In this document: one piece after another, positions 17,015-26,013 of the stretch
Layout of the letters: every line of letters starts with the position of its first letter
Position numbering within the stretch: position 1 is the stretch's first letter
Assembly: GCA_017608025.1 (NCBI GenBank)
Contig: JAFCGM010000003.1
Coordinates: forward strand, 1 to 64,000
Source of the DNA: Candidatus Pacearchaeota archaeon
GTDB lineage: Archaea; Nanobdellota; Nanobdellia; UBA10117; JABICX01
Reading direction: 5' to 3'
DNA length: 64,000 nucleotides
Position numbers and translations under genes: made by a program
Notes under the pieces: model-generated
The model's database searches: none
What the model saw: only the letters and a program-made list of their open reading frames with translations
What the model was told of the DNA's origin: nothing

Positions 17015-17190
17015 TGGCCCGGCTGAGATTCGAACTCAGGACCTCTCGATATCTGCGAACTTTTTATTACTGATTAAACCTTGTTTTTGGGTTGGAAAAC
17101 CTTCAACTTGGTTTCTTTTGGTGAACATTTTCTTTTGAAAGAAAAGGTTCATATCAGTCGAGCGCTCTAACCAGGCTAAGCCACCGGGCC
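17015..17190 (-). tRNA. tRNA-Ile(GAT) with an intron of about 101 nt
   Basis: Acceptor stem GGCCCGG (17184-17190) pairs perfectly with CCGGGCC (17016-17022), discriminator A at 17015. D arm GCTT/GAGC, anticodon stem CTCGA (17158-17162) with TCGAG (17045-17049), T arm CTGAG-TTCGAAT-CTCAG. The anticodon GAT is at 17153-17155. An intron from 17151 down to 17051 interrupts the loop after position 37, the standard archaeal site removed by the splicing endonuclease; GAAC and GTTC near its ends can pair. CCA is not encoded. Confidence 0.88.
17111..17148 (-). repeat. Hairpin element copy 2, inside the tRNA-Ile intron
   Basis: On the tRNA strand the intron reads CCTTTTCTTTCAAAAGAAAA, TG, then CACCAAAAGAAAC. 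This follows copy 3 at 27600 almost base for base in the hairpin (CCTTTTCTTTTAAAAAGAAA, ATG) and in the trailing AAAAGAAAC, with the GCAAGTTGC part degraded. The hairpin may be a copy of the dispersed element that enlarged the intron. Confidence 0.5.
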
Positions 17191-17276
17191 GATAATTCAA
17201 GAACTATTGTGCTACTTAAAAAGTTTTTCTTTATTAAATAAATTTTTATAAAAGAAAGTAAGATGGGTAATATATA

Positions 17277-17654
17277 ATGAGAAGATCTCGAGAAAATAAA
17301 TTAAATGATAAGTTTTTTGAGATATTTTATAATAATTTGAATAAGGACTTATCAGCAGAAAACAAGAATGAGAAAGCAAAAGTAATAACGGCTCGGCTTG
17401 AAAGAATTCTTAAAATAAATCCAATTTATGGATCCACTTGTACTGGAATTGGTCCTGGATATCTTGTAAGAAAGTGGCTAACTGGTTATGAAACAACAAT
17501 TAGTGTTTTAGGAGAGGATGATACTACAAAAGAATATTTGTTTAAAGGAATAATTCTGCCAGATTCTATTGGAAATCGAGTTGAAATCTGGGAAAAGGAA
17601 CCTCTCAAAGCTGAAAAGATTCATGACGTGGATTTAGATCGGTGGTATAAGTAA
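17277..17654 (+). CDS. Hypothetical protein, 125 aa
   Basis: Not recognised. Basic N-terminus, then GSTCTGIGPGYLVRKWLTGY, which has the look of a small conserved core, and a beta-like C-terminal half. No signal or membrane helix. Single gene diverging from tRNA-Ile. Confidence 0.5.
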   Translation: MRRSRENKLNDKFFEIFYNNLNKDLSAENKNEKAKVITARLERILKINPIYGSTCTGIGPGYLVRKWLTGYETTISVLGEDDTTKEYLFKGIILPDSIGNRVEIWEKEPLKAEKIHDVDLDRWYK

Positions 17655-17813
17655 ATTTTGGTTCTACACTTAGCTTTTTGCTTAGCCTTTGGTTTAGTAA
17701 TCTACTATATCTATTAGCTTGTTTTATGTTCTTTTTGTCAACATTCAGACATTTATTTGCTTTGTTTTATAAGAAAGCATTAAATTTATATATTAGATTA
17801 GTATTTTGAATTC

Positions 17814-17969
17814 ATGGTTTCTAACAGCGATAAGATGTTTGAAATTGCTGAAGATTTTGTAACTGAAAAAAAAGCTGAATCAAAAATAATTACTAAAAGA
17901 AATTTAATTATAATGGGAATTATTTTTGCTGTGGCAGTTTTCGGCTTGATTATACCAATTATCTTTTAA
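17814..17969 (+). CDS. Small single-pass membrane protein, 51 aa
   Basis: ATG at 17814 to TAA at 17967-17969. A charged N-terminal half (EDFVTEKKAESKIITKRN) leads into one membrane helix (LIIMGIIFAVAVFGLIIPII). TTTATATATTAG at about 17784-17795 gives a TATA box at the right distance for a leaderless message, which supports a real gene. Family unknown. Confidence 0.5.
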   Translation: MVSNSDKMFEIAEDFVTEKKAESKIITKRNLIIMGIIFAVAVFGLIIPIIF

Positions 17970-18020
17970 TGCTTCAGGAAAAAACCAAAATTTATATACA
18001 CTTGTTTGTTTATTTTTCTT

Positions 18021-19523
18021 ATGACAGAAATAAAGAAAGTTGCTGAGATGCTGCAAGACAACGAGATAAAAGTGCTTAAAAATCTTTACACGAAAAAGCT
18101 AGCGTTTGAATTAGATGGATTAAGTCAAATTGAGTTTATACGGGCAGGAATGTGGCTTGAGAACAAAGGTCTTGTAACACAGAAAAAAAAGAAGGAAAAA
18201 TATCTTGTTCTTGACGAACTTGGAAAAAAATATGTAAAAGAAAAGCTGCCGGAATTTCGTCTTATTGAAATTCTGAAAAAGCATAGTATTTCAATAAAAG
18301 AGCTCAAGGAAAAGTTTGAATCTGATGAAGCTACTTTTGCTTTGGGTTATGTTAAAAAGAAAAATTGGGCTGAAATCAAGGATGGAATCATAAAAATTAC
18401 AAACACAGGTAAGAAAGCAAAAGAAAGCATAGAAAGTAGATTTATTCAAAAGCTTTCAAACATAAAAAAAATCAAAAAAGAAACTCTCAGTGATGAAGAC
18501 AAATTTGCATATTTGGAGCTTAGAAAAAGAAAAAAAATAATCAAAGAGATTGAAGAAAAAGAAATTCTGTTTGAAATTACAAAAAAAGGAGAGAGAGTTG
18601 CAAAAAATCTTCCAAAAAACAAAGGAATTGGCGTCCTTACATCTTCGATAATAAAAACTGAGAAATGGAAAAACAAAAGATTTCGGAGATATGATGTTTC
18701 AGCAGGAGTGCCTAAAATAAATGCTGGAATGAAGCAAAGATATCTTGCTTTCTTAGATGAAGTTAAAAGAGAGCTTGTTTCAATGGGCTTCATGGAAATG
18801 ACTGGCCCTGTTGTTGAAAGCGTTTTCTTCAACAATGACGCCCTATTCATGCCACAGGACCATCCTGCAAGAGGAATTCATGACTTATATCAAATCAAAG
18901 GAAAAGCTAATTTGTCAAAATACAAAAAAATAATTGAAAATGTTAAGAATGTTCATGAAACTGGCGGAAAGACTGGTTCAAAGGGCTGGGGAGGAGAATT
19001 TAATGAAGAAATTACAAAAAATCTTGTTTTAAGAAGCCAGACAACTGCGGTTTCAGCAAGAATTTTAGCTTCAAGAGAATTGAGAATCCCTGGAAAATAT
19101 TTTTGCATTGGGCGTTGTTACAGACCTGATGTTATTGATACTACGCATTTAACTGAATTTAATCAATTAGAAGGAATTATTGTTGCAAAAGACCTGAACT
19201 TCTCGCATCTTCTGGGAATGCTTGCAAAGTTTGCTTCAAAAATTGCAAAAGTTTCTGTTGATAAAGTTAAATTCCTTCCAGGATATTTTCCATTTACAGA
19301 GCCAAGTGTTGAATGCTATATTTATTCAGAAGAACTTAAAAAATGGATTGAAGTAATGCCTGCAGGAATTCTGAGACCAGAAGTAACAATTCCTCTTGGA
19401 GTAAGGGAGCCTGTTCTTGCTTGGGGGTTTGGAATTGAGAGACTTTTCATGATAAGGGAAAAAATAGCTGACATAAGGGAACTTTTCAGCCAGGATTTGG
19501 AATGGCTTAGGGGGAAAAAATAA
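18021..19523 (+). CDS. pheS: Phenylalanyl-tRNA synthetase alpha subunit
   Basis: 500 aa. Catalytic subunit of the alpha2-beta2 enzyme. N-terminal winged-helix repeats (1-210) are followed by the class II catalytic core with FFNNDALFMPQDHPAR, LRSQTTAVSARIL (motif 2 region), KYFCIGRCYRPDVID, FNQLEG and GILRPEV...GFGIERL (motif 3). I start at ATG 18021 rather than the TTG 15 bp upstream because TTTATATACAC at about 17991 lies at leaderless distance. Overlaps pheT by one base. Confidence 0.95.
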   Translation: MTEIKKVAEMLQDNEIKVLKNLYTKKLAFELDGLSQIEFIRAGMWLENKGLVTQKKKKEKYLVLDELGKKYVKEKLPEFRLIEILKKHSISIKELKEKFESDEATFALGYVKKKNWAEIKDGIIKITNTGKKAKESIESRFIQKLSNIKKIKKETLSDEDKFAYLELRKRKKIIKEIEEKEILFEITKKGERVAKNLPKNKGIGVLTSSIIKTEKWKNKRFRRYDVSAGVPKINAGMKQRYLAFLDEVKRELVSMGFMEMTGPVVESVFFNNDALFMPQDHPARGIHDLYQIKGKANLSKYKKIIENVKNVHETGGKTGSKGWGGEFNEEITKNLVLRSQTTAVSARILASRELRIPGKYFCIGRCYRPDVIDTTHLTEFNQLEGIIVAKDLNFSHLLGMLAKFASKIAKVSVDKVKFLPGYFPFTEPSVECYIYSEELKKWIEVMPAGILRPEVTIPLGVREPVLAWGFGIERLFMIREKIADIRELFSQDLEWLRGKK

Positions 19524-21190
19524 TGCCTATAATCGACTTAAATTTAAGAGATATGGAGAAGCTAATTGGCATAAAGATGCCTGTAGATAAAGAAAAGCTA
19601 AATGATATTTTTCAGTATGTTGGTGGTGAGGTTGAAGATGTTTACGGAGATGAATTAAAGCTTGAAATAAAATGCAGGAACAGACCTGATATTTGGTATG
19701 CTGAAGGAATTGCAAAAGAGCTTAAAGGAGCGTTTGGAAAGGAAAACGGTCTTTTGAAGCTCAAAGCAGAAAAGTCAAATTACAAAGTCATAGTAAACAA
19801 AAACATCAAGAAAATAAGGCCATATATTGGATGCGTTGTTCTCAAAGGATGCAAATTAAGTGATAACATAATAAAGCAAATAATGCAGCAGCAGGACAAG
19901 ATTGACGGAACTTATGGAAGAAAAAGGAAAAAAACATCCATTGGCATCTACAATTTTGATTTGCTTGAATTCCCTCTTTATTACAAGGCAATTGATCCAG
20001 AGGAAGTTGAGTTTGTTCCTCTTGACATGGATAGGAAAATGACTCCGAAAAAAGCATTGTTAACTCATCCGAAAGGAAGGGAATATGCTCATCTCCTCAA
20101 AGGGCATGTAAAATATCCTATTTTTATGGACAGCAAAAAACAAGTTTTGTCATTTCCTCCAATTATAAATTCAAATGATTTAGGAAAAATAAAGTACAAT
20201 ACAAAAAACATTTTGATTGAAGTTACTGGAACTGAGTATGAAGCTGTTCAGAATGTTCTTGTGATGATGGCAATAAGCTTTATTGCTCGGGGCGGAAAAG
20301 CTTATGAAGTTCACATTGACTATCCAAAAGAAATTTTCAAGAAAGATACAACTCCGAAGTTTGAAGTTAAAGAGAAAAAGAAAATTTCTACAGATTATGT
20401 AAACTCAATTCTTGGAACAGATTTCAAAGCAAATGAAATTAAAAGGGAGCTGGAAAAGGCAAGGTTCGGAGTTAAAGTAAAGGGAAAGGAAATTAAAGTT
20501 GAGATTCCATCTTATCGAACAGACATTATTCACGATTCTGACTTGGTTGAGGATATTGCAATAATGTATGGCTACAACAAGCTTCCTCTTAGTGATTTGG
20601 AACTTGCATCTGAAGCAGGGCTTTCAGAAATAACAAAGTTTAGTGACAAGATTCGTGAGTTCCTTATTGGGTTCAAGGCTCAGGAAGTTCTCAATTTTAC
20701 CCTGACTTCTGATTCTGCAATTGAAAAGTCAGGAGTTGAGAACAAAAATATAAGAATAGAAAATCCTATTAATGAAAATTACAGCATTTTAAGAAAAGAG
20801 CTGTTTCCAGGAATTCTCGAGTTTCTTTCAAAAAACACAAAAAAAGAGTTTCCTCAAGTTATTTTTGAGGTGGGAGATTGCGTTGAAAAAGACAGCAAAA
20901 GAGAAACCAATTCAAAGCAGATTAAAAAAGTCTGTTTTGCAATCTGCAAAGACAAAGTAACTTTCACAGAAATAAAGCAAATCTTAGAAAGCCTTGCTAA
21001 TTACATTGGAAAGGAATTAAAAGTTGAGGAAAAGGAAAAGAAAAGCTTCATCTCTGGAAGATGCGGGAAGATACTTGAAAACGGAAAGGAAATTGGTATA
21101 ATAGGGGAGATTCATCCTGAAATTCTTAAAAACTGGGGAATGAGTGTTCCAATTGCCTTGTTTGAAATAGAGATTGGTGAAGTTTTTTAA
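19523..21190 (+). CDS. pheT: Phenylalanyl-tRNA synthetase beta subunit
   Basis: 555 aa, the short archaeal/eukaryotic form without the bacterial N-terminal tRNA-binding and C-terminal anticodon domains. It contains the B3/B4 editing region, RNRPDIWYAEGIAKEL, and a pseudo-catalytic core with EIPSYRTDIIHDSDLVEDIA. TAATG joins pheS stop and this start, so production of both subunits is coupled. Confidence 0.95.
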   Translation: MPIIDLNLRDMEKLIGIKMPVDKEKLNDIFQYVGGEVEDVYGDELKLEIKCRNRPDIWYAEGIAKELKGAFGKENGLLKLKAEKSNYKVIVNKNIKKIRPYIGCVVLKGCKLSDNIIKQIMQQQDKIDGTYGRKRKKTSIGIYNFDLLEFPLYYKAIDPEEVEFVPLDMDRKMTPKKALLTHPKGREYAHLLKGHVKYPIFMDSKKQVLSFPPIINSNDLGKIKYNTKNILIEVTGTEYEAVQNVLVMMAISFIARGGKAYEVHIDYPKEIFKKDTTPKFEVKEKKKISTDYVNSILGTDFKANEIKRELEKARFGVKVKGKEIKVEIPSYRTDIIHDSDLVEDIAIMYGYNKLPLSDLELASEAGLSEITKFSDKIREFLIGFKAQEVLNFTLTSDSAIEKSGVENKNIRIENPINENYSILRKELFPGILEFLSKNTKKEFPQVIFEVGDCVEKDSKRETNSKQIKKVCFAICKDKVTFTEIKQILESLANYIGKELKVEEKEKKSFISGRCGKILENGKEIGIIGEIHPEILKNWGMSVPIALFEIEIGEVF

Positions 21191-21204
21191 AAAAAGGAGA
21201 AGAA

Positions 21205-21789
21205 TTAATATTCTTCAACTAATTTATAAAAATACTCTTTTGGATGGCTGCAGCTCGGACATTCTTTCGGAGGTTCGTTTCCCTCATGAATATATCCGCA
21301 TTTCAGGCAGGCCCAGTAGATTTTCTGCTTTTTCTTGAACACTGTCTTGTTTTTGACTTGGATTAAGAGTTTTTTGTATCTTGATTCATGGTGCGACTCT
21401 GCCTTTGCAATTGCGCTAAGCCTTGCTGCAATTTTTGGAAACCCTTCCTTTACTGCTGTCTTTGCAAATTCTGGGTACATATCGCTTGTTTCATAATGCT
21501 CGCCGTCAATTGCTGATTGGAGATTTTCAGCTGTGCTTCCTATTTTAACATCAATGTCTGGAACCTTCAGAGAGATTTTCTCTCCATTTTGTTTAAGGTC
21601 GTTTACAAGCATTCTGAAAAGCCATTTTGCATGTTCTCTTTCCTGTTCAGCAGTTTCAAGGAAAATTTTTGAAATCTGATGAAAGCCCTCTTTTGCAGCT
21701 ATTTTACTATAAATAGTATACCTGTTTCTAGCCATTGATTCACCAATAAAAGCAGCCATCAAATTCTTGATTGTTTTTTCGCCTTTCAT
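21205..21789 (-). CDS. Rubrerythrin
   Basis: 194 aa. A ferritin-like di-iron four-helix domain has the two expected ExxH-type sites: GESMARNRY and [12 protein letters not shown], then the second half with [20 protein letters not shown] and [15 protein letters not shown]-terminal rubredoxin-like domain has CLKCGYIH and CPSCSHP. It reduces hydrogen peroxide in anaerobes. A redox partner is not encoded nearby. Convergent with pheT. Confidence 0.93.
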   Translation of the reverse strand: MKGEKTIKNLMAAFIGESMARNRYTIYSKIAAKEGFHQISKIFLETAEQEREHAKWLFRMLVNDLKQNGEKISLKVPDIDVKIGSTAENLQSAIDGEHYETSDMYPEFAKTAVKEGFPKIAARLSAIAKAESHHESRYKKLLIQVKNKTVFKKKQKIYWACLKCGYIHEGNEPPKECPSCSHPKEYFYKLVEEY

Positions 21790-21856
21790 AGTAGTTTAAC
21801 TAAAAAGCTCTTATTTAAAAGAGTTAAGAATTGCTGTTTAAAAAATGCTAAAAAAT

Positions 21857-22714
21857 TCAGTTCTTTGGAATATATATTCTTTGGATTGTTCCTTGCCCAG
21901 TTCCCTTACTATCTATTGAATATAAACCATTAAATTCTTTTTCAATAATATTTTTAATATAATTAAGCCCGAAACCAGAGTTTCCAGAAACATTGGTTTC
22001 TTGTAAATTAGAGAAATTGTTTAAGTTTGAATTAATTTCTTTTAATTTTTCAGTAGAAATTCCCTTTCCGTTATCTTTCAAAATTACTTCACAATTTGAT
22101 GGATTGTTAAATATTTTCATATCTAATTTTGTAGCATTATGTTTTATTGAGTTTGTGATTAATTCATTTAAAACAATAATGCTTTCTTCTAAATCCCCAT
22201 AAAATAAAACTTCCTTATTTGATGGAATTAGTTCTACATTAATATTAATATCATTATATTTATTTTTAACATTACTTAAAAGATTATTGAGAGAAATTTC
22301 CTCTTTTCCGTTAGAGAAATTTCCAACAAAATTATTTATTCTTTCTGACAGTTTTTGATATTTTTCACCTAAACTAGGATTATTTCTTAAATAATTTGGT
22401 GCAAAACTAAAAACTTGTGCAATTTCCTTTAAAAGATAAATTGAATTTGAGACGTAATCTTTCTTATTTTCTTGATTAATTTGACGGTATTGATCATGCT
22501 TTTCATTAAGAAATTTTTTGAAGTTATTTGTTCTATTTAAGCTATCATTAATTATTTCTAAATCATCTTTATTTTCAGTTTTATGTTGAAAAATTTCTAA
22601 TTTAAGAGTTGTTTGAAAAATTTTATTTGCTATTTCGTGAAATAATGCTCTGATTTGAGAATCTATTTTATCAGTAGATTTTCCCTCAATGATTTTTTCA
22701 AGATTATTCTCCAT
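21857..22714 (-). CDS. Orphan histidine kinase-like ATPase
   Basis: 285 aa, soluble, no membrane segment or sensor domain. Dimerisation helices with ALFHEIANKI (His26 as possible phosphoacceptor) precede a full HATPase domain: N-box ELITNSIKHN, G1 box DNGKGIS, G2 box GNSGFGLNYI. No response regulator is in the window. Base composition is more AT-rich than its neighbours, and it may have been acquired. Signal and target unknown. Confidence 0.8.
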   Translation of the reverse strand: MENNLEKIIEGKSTDKIDSQIRALFHEIANKIFQTTLKLEIFQHKTENKDDLEIINDSLNRTNNFKKFLNEKHDQYRQINQENKKDYVSNSIYLLKEIAQVFSFAPNYLRNNPSLGEKYQKLSERINNFVGNFSNGKEEISLNNLLSNVKNKYNDININVELIPSNKEVLFYGDLEESIIVLNELITNSIKHNATKLDMKIFNNPSNCEVILKDNGKGISTEKLKEINSNLNNFSNLQETNVSGNSGFGLNYIKNIIEKEFNGLYSIDSKGTGQGTIQRIYIPKN

Positions 22715-22754
22715 TTTTAATTGTTTACTAGTGCATACAGGTCATAAACTTTGT

Positions 22755-23573
22755 TTATAAAGTTTTTGGTTTTATTATCACTTTAAAGTCAATAACAAAA
22801 TGATATTTTCTTGGGGCATATTTCTTGACCTTATGAGTACTGATAATTTTTATCTTTACATTTAATTTTTCAGCTTGTTTTCTTAGTTCACCAACTATGT
22901 TTTTTTTGTTATCATTTACTTCGTGGAAATGAATAAGTGTTCCTGGCTTTGAACAGGAAAATGCTGCTGGCAGAAAATCAAAAGTTCCTGGAAAATAACC
23001 CATTAAAATTCTATTAAATTTCTTGTTTAATTTTGGGCAAATTTTTTTTGAATTCCCTTTTATAATTTTAACTTTATCTTCTATTTTGTTTAAAATTATG
23101 TTTTCTTTTAGAAGTTTTATTGAATCTGGATTTAAGTCAATTGCTGTTATTTTCTTTGCTTTTGAGAGTTTTGCAATTGGAATTGTAAAGTAGCCAATTC
23201 CTGCAAACATATCCAGTATTTCTTCACCTTCTTTTATTTGCTTTATGATTCGCCGTTTTTCTTCTTGATTGCCTTTTGAAAACATAACCTTACGAACATC
23301 TATTTTAAACAAACAATCATTTTCTTTAACCAGTGTTTCACTTTCTCGTTTTCCAGCAATCCATTTAACATTCGGTTTTCTCAATTTTGAAGAAATTGCT
23401 CCCTGCGCAAAAACAGAATCAACAGTAGGAAATATCTTAAGAATTGCATCTCCAATCTTTTTGGAATTCATCCCGCGTTTCAGCTTAACTAGTATAATCT
23501 TTCCAACTCGCTGATAGCTTGCCGGAACATTATCACTTCCAACAATCTCTGAAAGAATTTTCTTAAAGCCCAT
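22755..23573 (-). CDS. Trm5/TYW2-family tRNA G37 modification enzyme
   Basis: 272 aa. The SAM-binding motif reads LDMFAGIGYFTIPIAK, preceded by RESETLVKENDCLFKIDVRK and followed by AIDLNPDSIKLLKENI. Trm5 methylates G37; the related Taw2 transfers an aminocarboxypropyl group in wyosine formation. The motif MGYFPGT where Trm5 has NLPxxA favours the Taw2 side. The N-terminal D1 domain is short. One base separates it from the antiporter gene upstream. Confidence 0.75.
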   Translation of the reverse strand: MGFKKILSEIVGSDNVPASYQRVGKIILVKLKRGMNSKKIGDAILKIFPTVDSVFAQGAISSKLRKPNVKWIAGKRESETLVKENDCLFKIDVRKVMFSKGNQEEKRRIIKQIKEGEEILDMFAGIGYFTIPIAKLSKAKKITAIDLNPDSIKLLKENIILNKIEDKVKIIKGNSKKICPKLNKKFNRILMGYFPGTFDFLPAAFSCSKPGTLIHFHEVNDNKKNIVGELRKQAEKLNVKIKIISTHKVKKYAPRKYHFVIDFKVIIKPKTL

Positions 23574-23574
23574 A

Positions 23575-24501
23575 TTAAAATAAAGACACTACAAATATTA
23601 TATACATTGTGATTAAGAAAAAAGCAATTCTTCGGTCAACAACTTTAAACTTGTAAATGTAAACTGAGAAAATAGCTGTTGCAAGAATTGCAATTGAAAT
23701 TGGTATCAAAAATGAGCCGATTGAAACTGAAAAAGAAAACAGCAATGCAATAAGGCCTGCAACTAAAAAGATATTGGCAATATTGCTTCCCAAAATATTT
23801 CCAACAGCAATGCCGTTTCGTCCTTTTATTGAAGCGGCAACAGATGAAAACAGCTCAGGAACAGATGTTCCAAATGCAATTAAAAGAATGCCAATAATTA
23901 TTTCAGAAAGTCCAAATGTTTGTGCAATTGAAATAGAATAACTTACAACAAATCGCGAAGACAAAACAATTCCTATAATTCCAAATACAACAAGCAGCAA
24001 TGGAATTATTGAATTCTTCCCAAAGTGAATGTGCTGTTTTGTCTTATTATAGTGATGTATGTAATTGTATCCGTGATAAATAATAAAAAAAGACAGCAAA
24101 AATAATCCTTCAACCCGCGAAACATACCCGTTCCACGCAAATAAAAGAATCATAAGCAAAGGCAAAAGCGAGAAAAACGAAGAAAAAACCTCTTCCTGAG
24201 AAACCTTGTATTTTTTCTTGGAAAATATAAAAACAAGACCAAGAATAAGACAAAGATTTGCAACATTGCTTCCAATAAGTATGCTTAATGCAAGATTTCC
24301 TGCTTTGCTCAACTGCGCCATAATTGCAGAAGAAAGCTCAGGCAAAGATGTTCCAATCGCCAGCACAAAAGCTGAAACAACAAATGGGGATAACTTTATG
24401 TTTTCTGCCAGTTTTGAAAGAAACTTGACAGTAAAATCAGATGATAAAATTAAAGCAATCATAGATAATGCAAAAAAAGTTATCAAAAGCAGCAATTCCA
24501 T
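23575..24501 (-). CDS. Sodium/calcium exchanger (CaCA family)
   Basis: 308 aa, about ten membrane helices in two inverted halves. The alpha repeats are clear: GTSLPELSSAI with GSNVANLCLILGL, and GTSVPELFSSV with GSNIANIFLVAGL. It moves a divalent cation against sodium or protons across the cytoplasmic membrane; the ion cannot be read. The tRNA modification gene follows it, an unrelated neighbour in one transcription unit. Confidence 0.9.
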   Translation of the reverse strand: MELLLLITFFALSMIALILSSDFTVKFLSKLAENIKLSPFVVSAFVLAIGTSLPELSSAIMAQLSKAGNLALSILIGSNVANLCLILGLVFIFSKKKYKVSQEEVFSSFFSLLPLLMILLFAWNGYVSRVEGLFLLSFFIIYHGYNYIHHYNKTKQHIHFGKNSIIPLLLVVFGIIGIVLSSRFVVSYSISIAQTFGLSEIIIGILLIAFGTSVPELFSSVAASIKGRNGIAVGNILGSNIANIFLVAGLIALLFSFSVSIGSFLIPISIAILATAIFSVYIYKFKVVDRRIAFFLITMYIIFVVSLF

Positions 24502-24594
24502 AACCTAAAGAAAAGATAATTTAATTTAAATCTATCTGCCTGAATCTACAATACCAAAAACCTTTTAAATTAACTACTGGAAAATAACACTATT

Positions 24595-26013
24595 ATGAAC
24601 AAGCACTATAATCCAATTATTATTTCAAAAATTCGCTCTACTACGCATAATGATGATAAAAGAGTTTTATTTCGTCTTGATAAAATTATTAAATCAACTC
24701 TCAAAGGAAGAGGGATTAATCCTGCATCATTTGTTATTCATAAAGATCCAGAAACAAGAACGCTGACTATTGAACCAAAAAACAATTCTGTTAATTTCAG
24801 CGTAATTGAAAGCGCTCTTGAAAAAATATCATATAAAAATAATTGGGCATGGGACATTCAAGAACAATATTCACAAGAAGACGAGCATGAAACTTCTAAT
24901 GAATATATTAATAAATTGCGTAAAGAAAGAAAAAGAATTGGACAGCAGTTCGCAGAGTATCGAAATAAAACAAGCGAAGAAATAAGGCAGTATAGAGAAA
25001 ATGAAAATAGATATAAAAACAGGATTCAGATGCTTGAAGAGCTAAACAAAGGACTTGAAGAAAAAATAGCAGGCAAACAACCAATTGAAATTCTCCCAAA
25101 ATCTTCTGAAGAATTTTACAATGCTCTTGTAACAAAAAATGCAGATGAAATTAGAGCATATCTTGACAAGTCAAAAGGAGATATTGACTTTTATGTTAAA
25201 AATAATGTTTTTGAAAATTTGGATGATTTAATTGAATTAAGTAAATCTGCAGAAGATGATTTAATCAGTCCTTTGGTTAGAAAAATATCTGAGAAGTCAG
25301 CAGATATGGCAAACAAATTAAAAGAATGCAAAACTGACCAAGAAATTATGGATACTGTCTCAGAATGGACAGATACTGAATATTATCAAACCAACATAGA
25401 TGCATATACTCGTGCTGTTGAATATATTGCATATATTAAAAAATTAAAAGACGATTCTTCAGCTCCAGAAGATGTTTACAAAATACTTTTTGATGAAAAT
25501 ACATTAAAACCAAAAAAGAAAATAATTGAAGAATTTAAAAAGAACAAAAAAGCTCATGAACAAATGTCTGATGTTGCAAAGGCATTAAGCGAAACAAGAA
25601 CAAAATACAACTTAGTCAACAAAATCCAAGAGAGAGCAGATGCTGCCCGAAAAGCAGAACTTTCAGTTAATTATATTGTTTATTACAAAGCAGGAGAAAA
25701 TCCAACATTAAATGTACTTGCTCCAGCAATACATACTGACGCGCAAATTGGGGAAATTGTTTTAAAGCCCCTTTATGATATTGCAAAAAAATACAGTAAC
25801 AATAAAAAAATTAATGTTGAATCAAAAAACGGAATATCTTTTGTTGAAATTTCTATAAGTGGAGATAACTGGGATGAAACTACAAGAAAACGCCAAGCAG
25901 TAAGCAGACGAATGTCAAAAATCGAAGACATGCTTAACAAATCAAAAGAAAAACTTGAATTCTTTGGATTAGAGCCAAAAATTACTCGAGTCCAAGAATA
26001 CCAAAATGAATAA
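24595..26013 (+). CDS. Large orphan protein with a coiled coil, 472 aa
   Basis: Not recognised. Residues 1-85 form a small alpha/beta domain. A charged coiled coil follows (about 100-155, NKLRKERKRIGQQFAEYRNK and onward), then a long helical region and a C-terminal alpha/beta domain (about 360-440, with KNGISFVEISISGDN) that may mirror the N-terminal one. No membrane segment. It ends one base before the end of the convergent lysyl-tRNA synthetase gene. Confidence 0.6.
   Translation: MNKHYNPIIISKIRSTTHNDDKRVLFRLDKIIKSTLKGRGINPASFVIHKDPETRTLTIEPKNNSVNFSVIESALEKISYKNNWAWDIQEQYSQEDEHETSNEYINKLRKERKRIGQQFAEYRNKTSEEIRQYRENENRYKNRIQMLEELNKGLEEKIAGKQPIEILPKSSEEFYNALVTKNADEIRAYLDKSKGDIDFYVKNNVFENLDDLIELSKSAEDDLISPLVRKISEKSADMANKLKECKTDQEIMDTVSEWTDTEYYQTNIDAYTRAVEYIAYIKKLKDDSSAPEDVYKILFDENTLKPKKKIIEEFKKNKKAHEQMSDVAKALSETRTKYNLVNKIQERADAARKAELSVNYIVYYKAGENPTLNVLAPAIHTDAQIGEIVLKPLYDIAKKYSNNKKINVESKNGISFVEISISGDNWDETTRKRQAVSRRMSKIEDMLNKSKEKLEFFGLEPKITRVQEYQNE

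Noticed and set aside
22755-23573. A definite Trm5 call
   Set aside because: The NLPxxA-type motif of Trm5 is replaced by MGYFPGT, so Taw2 is at least as likely; left at family level.
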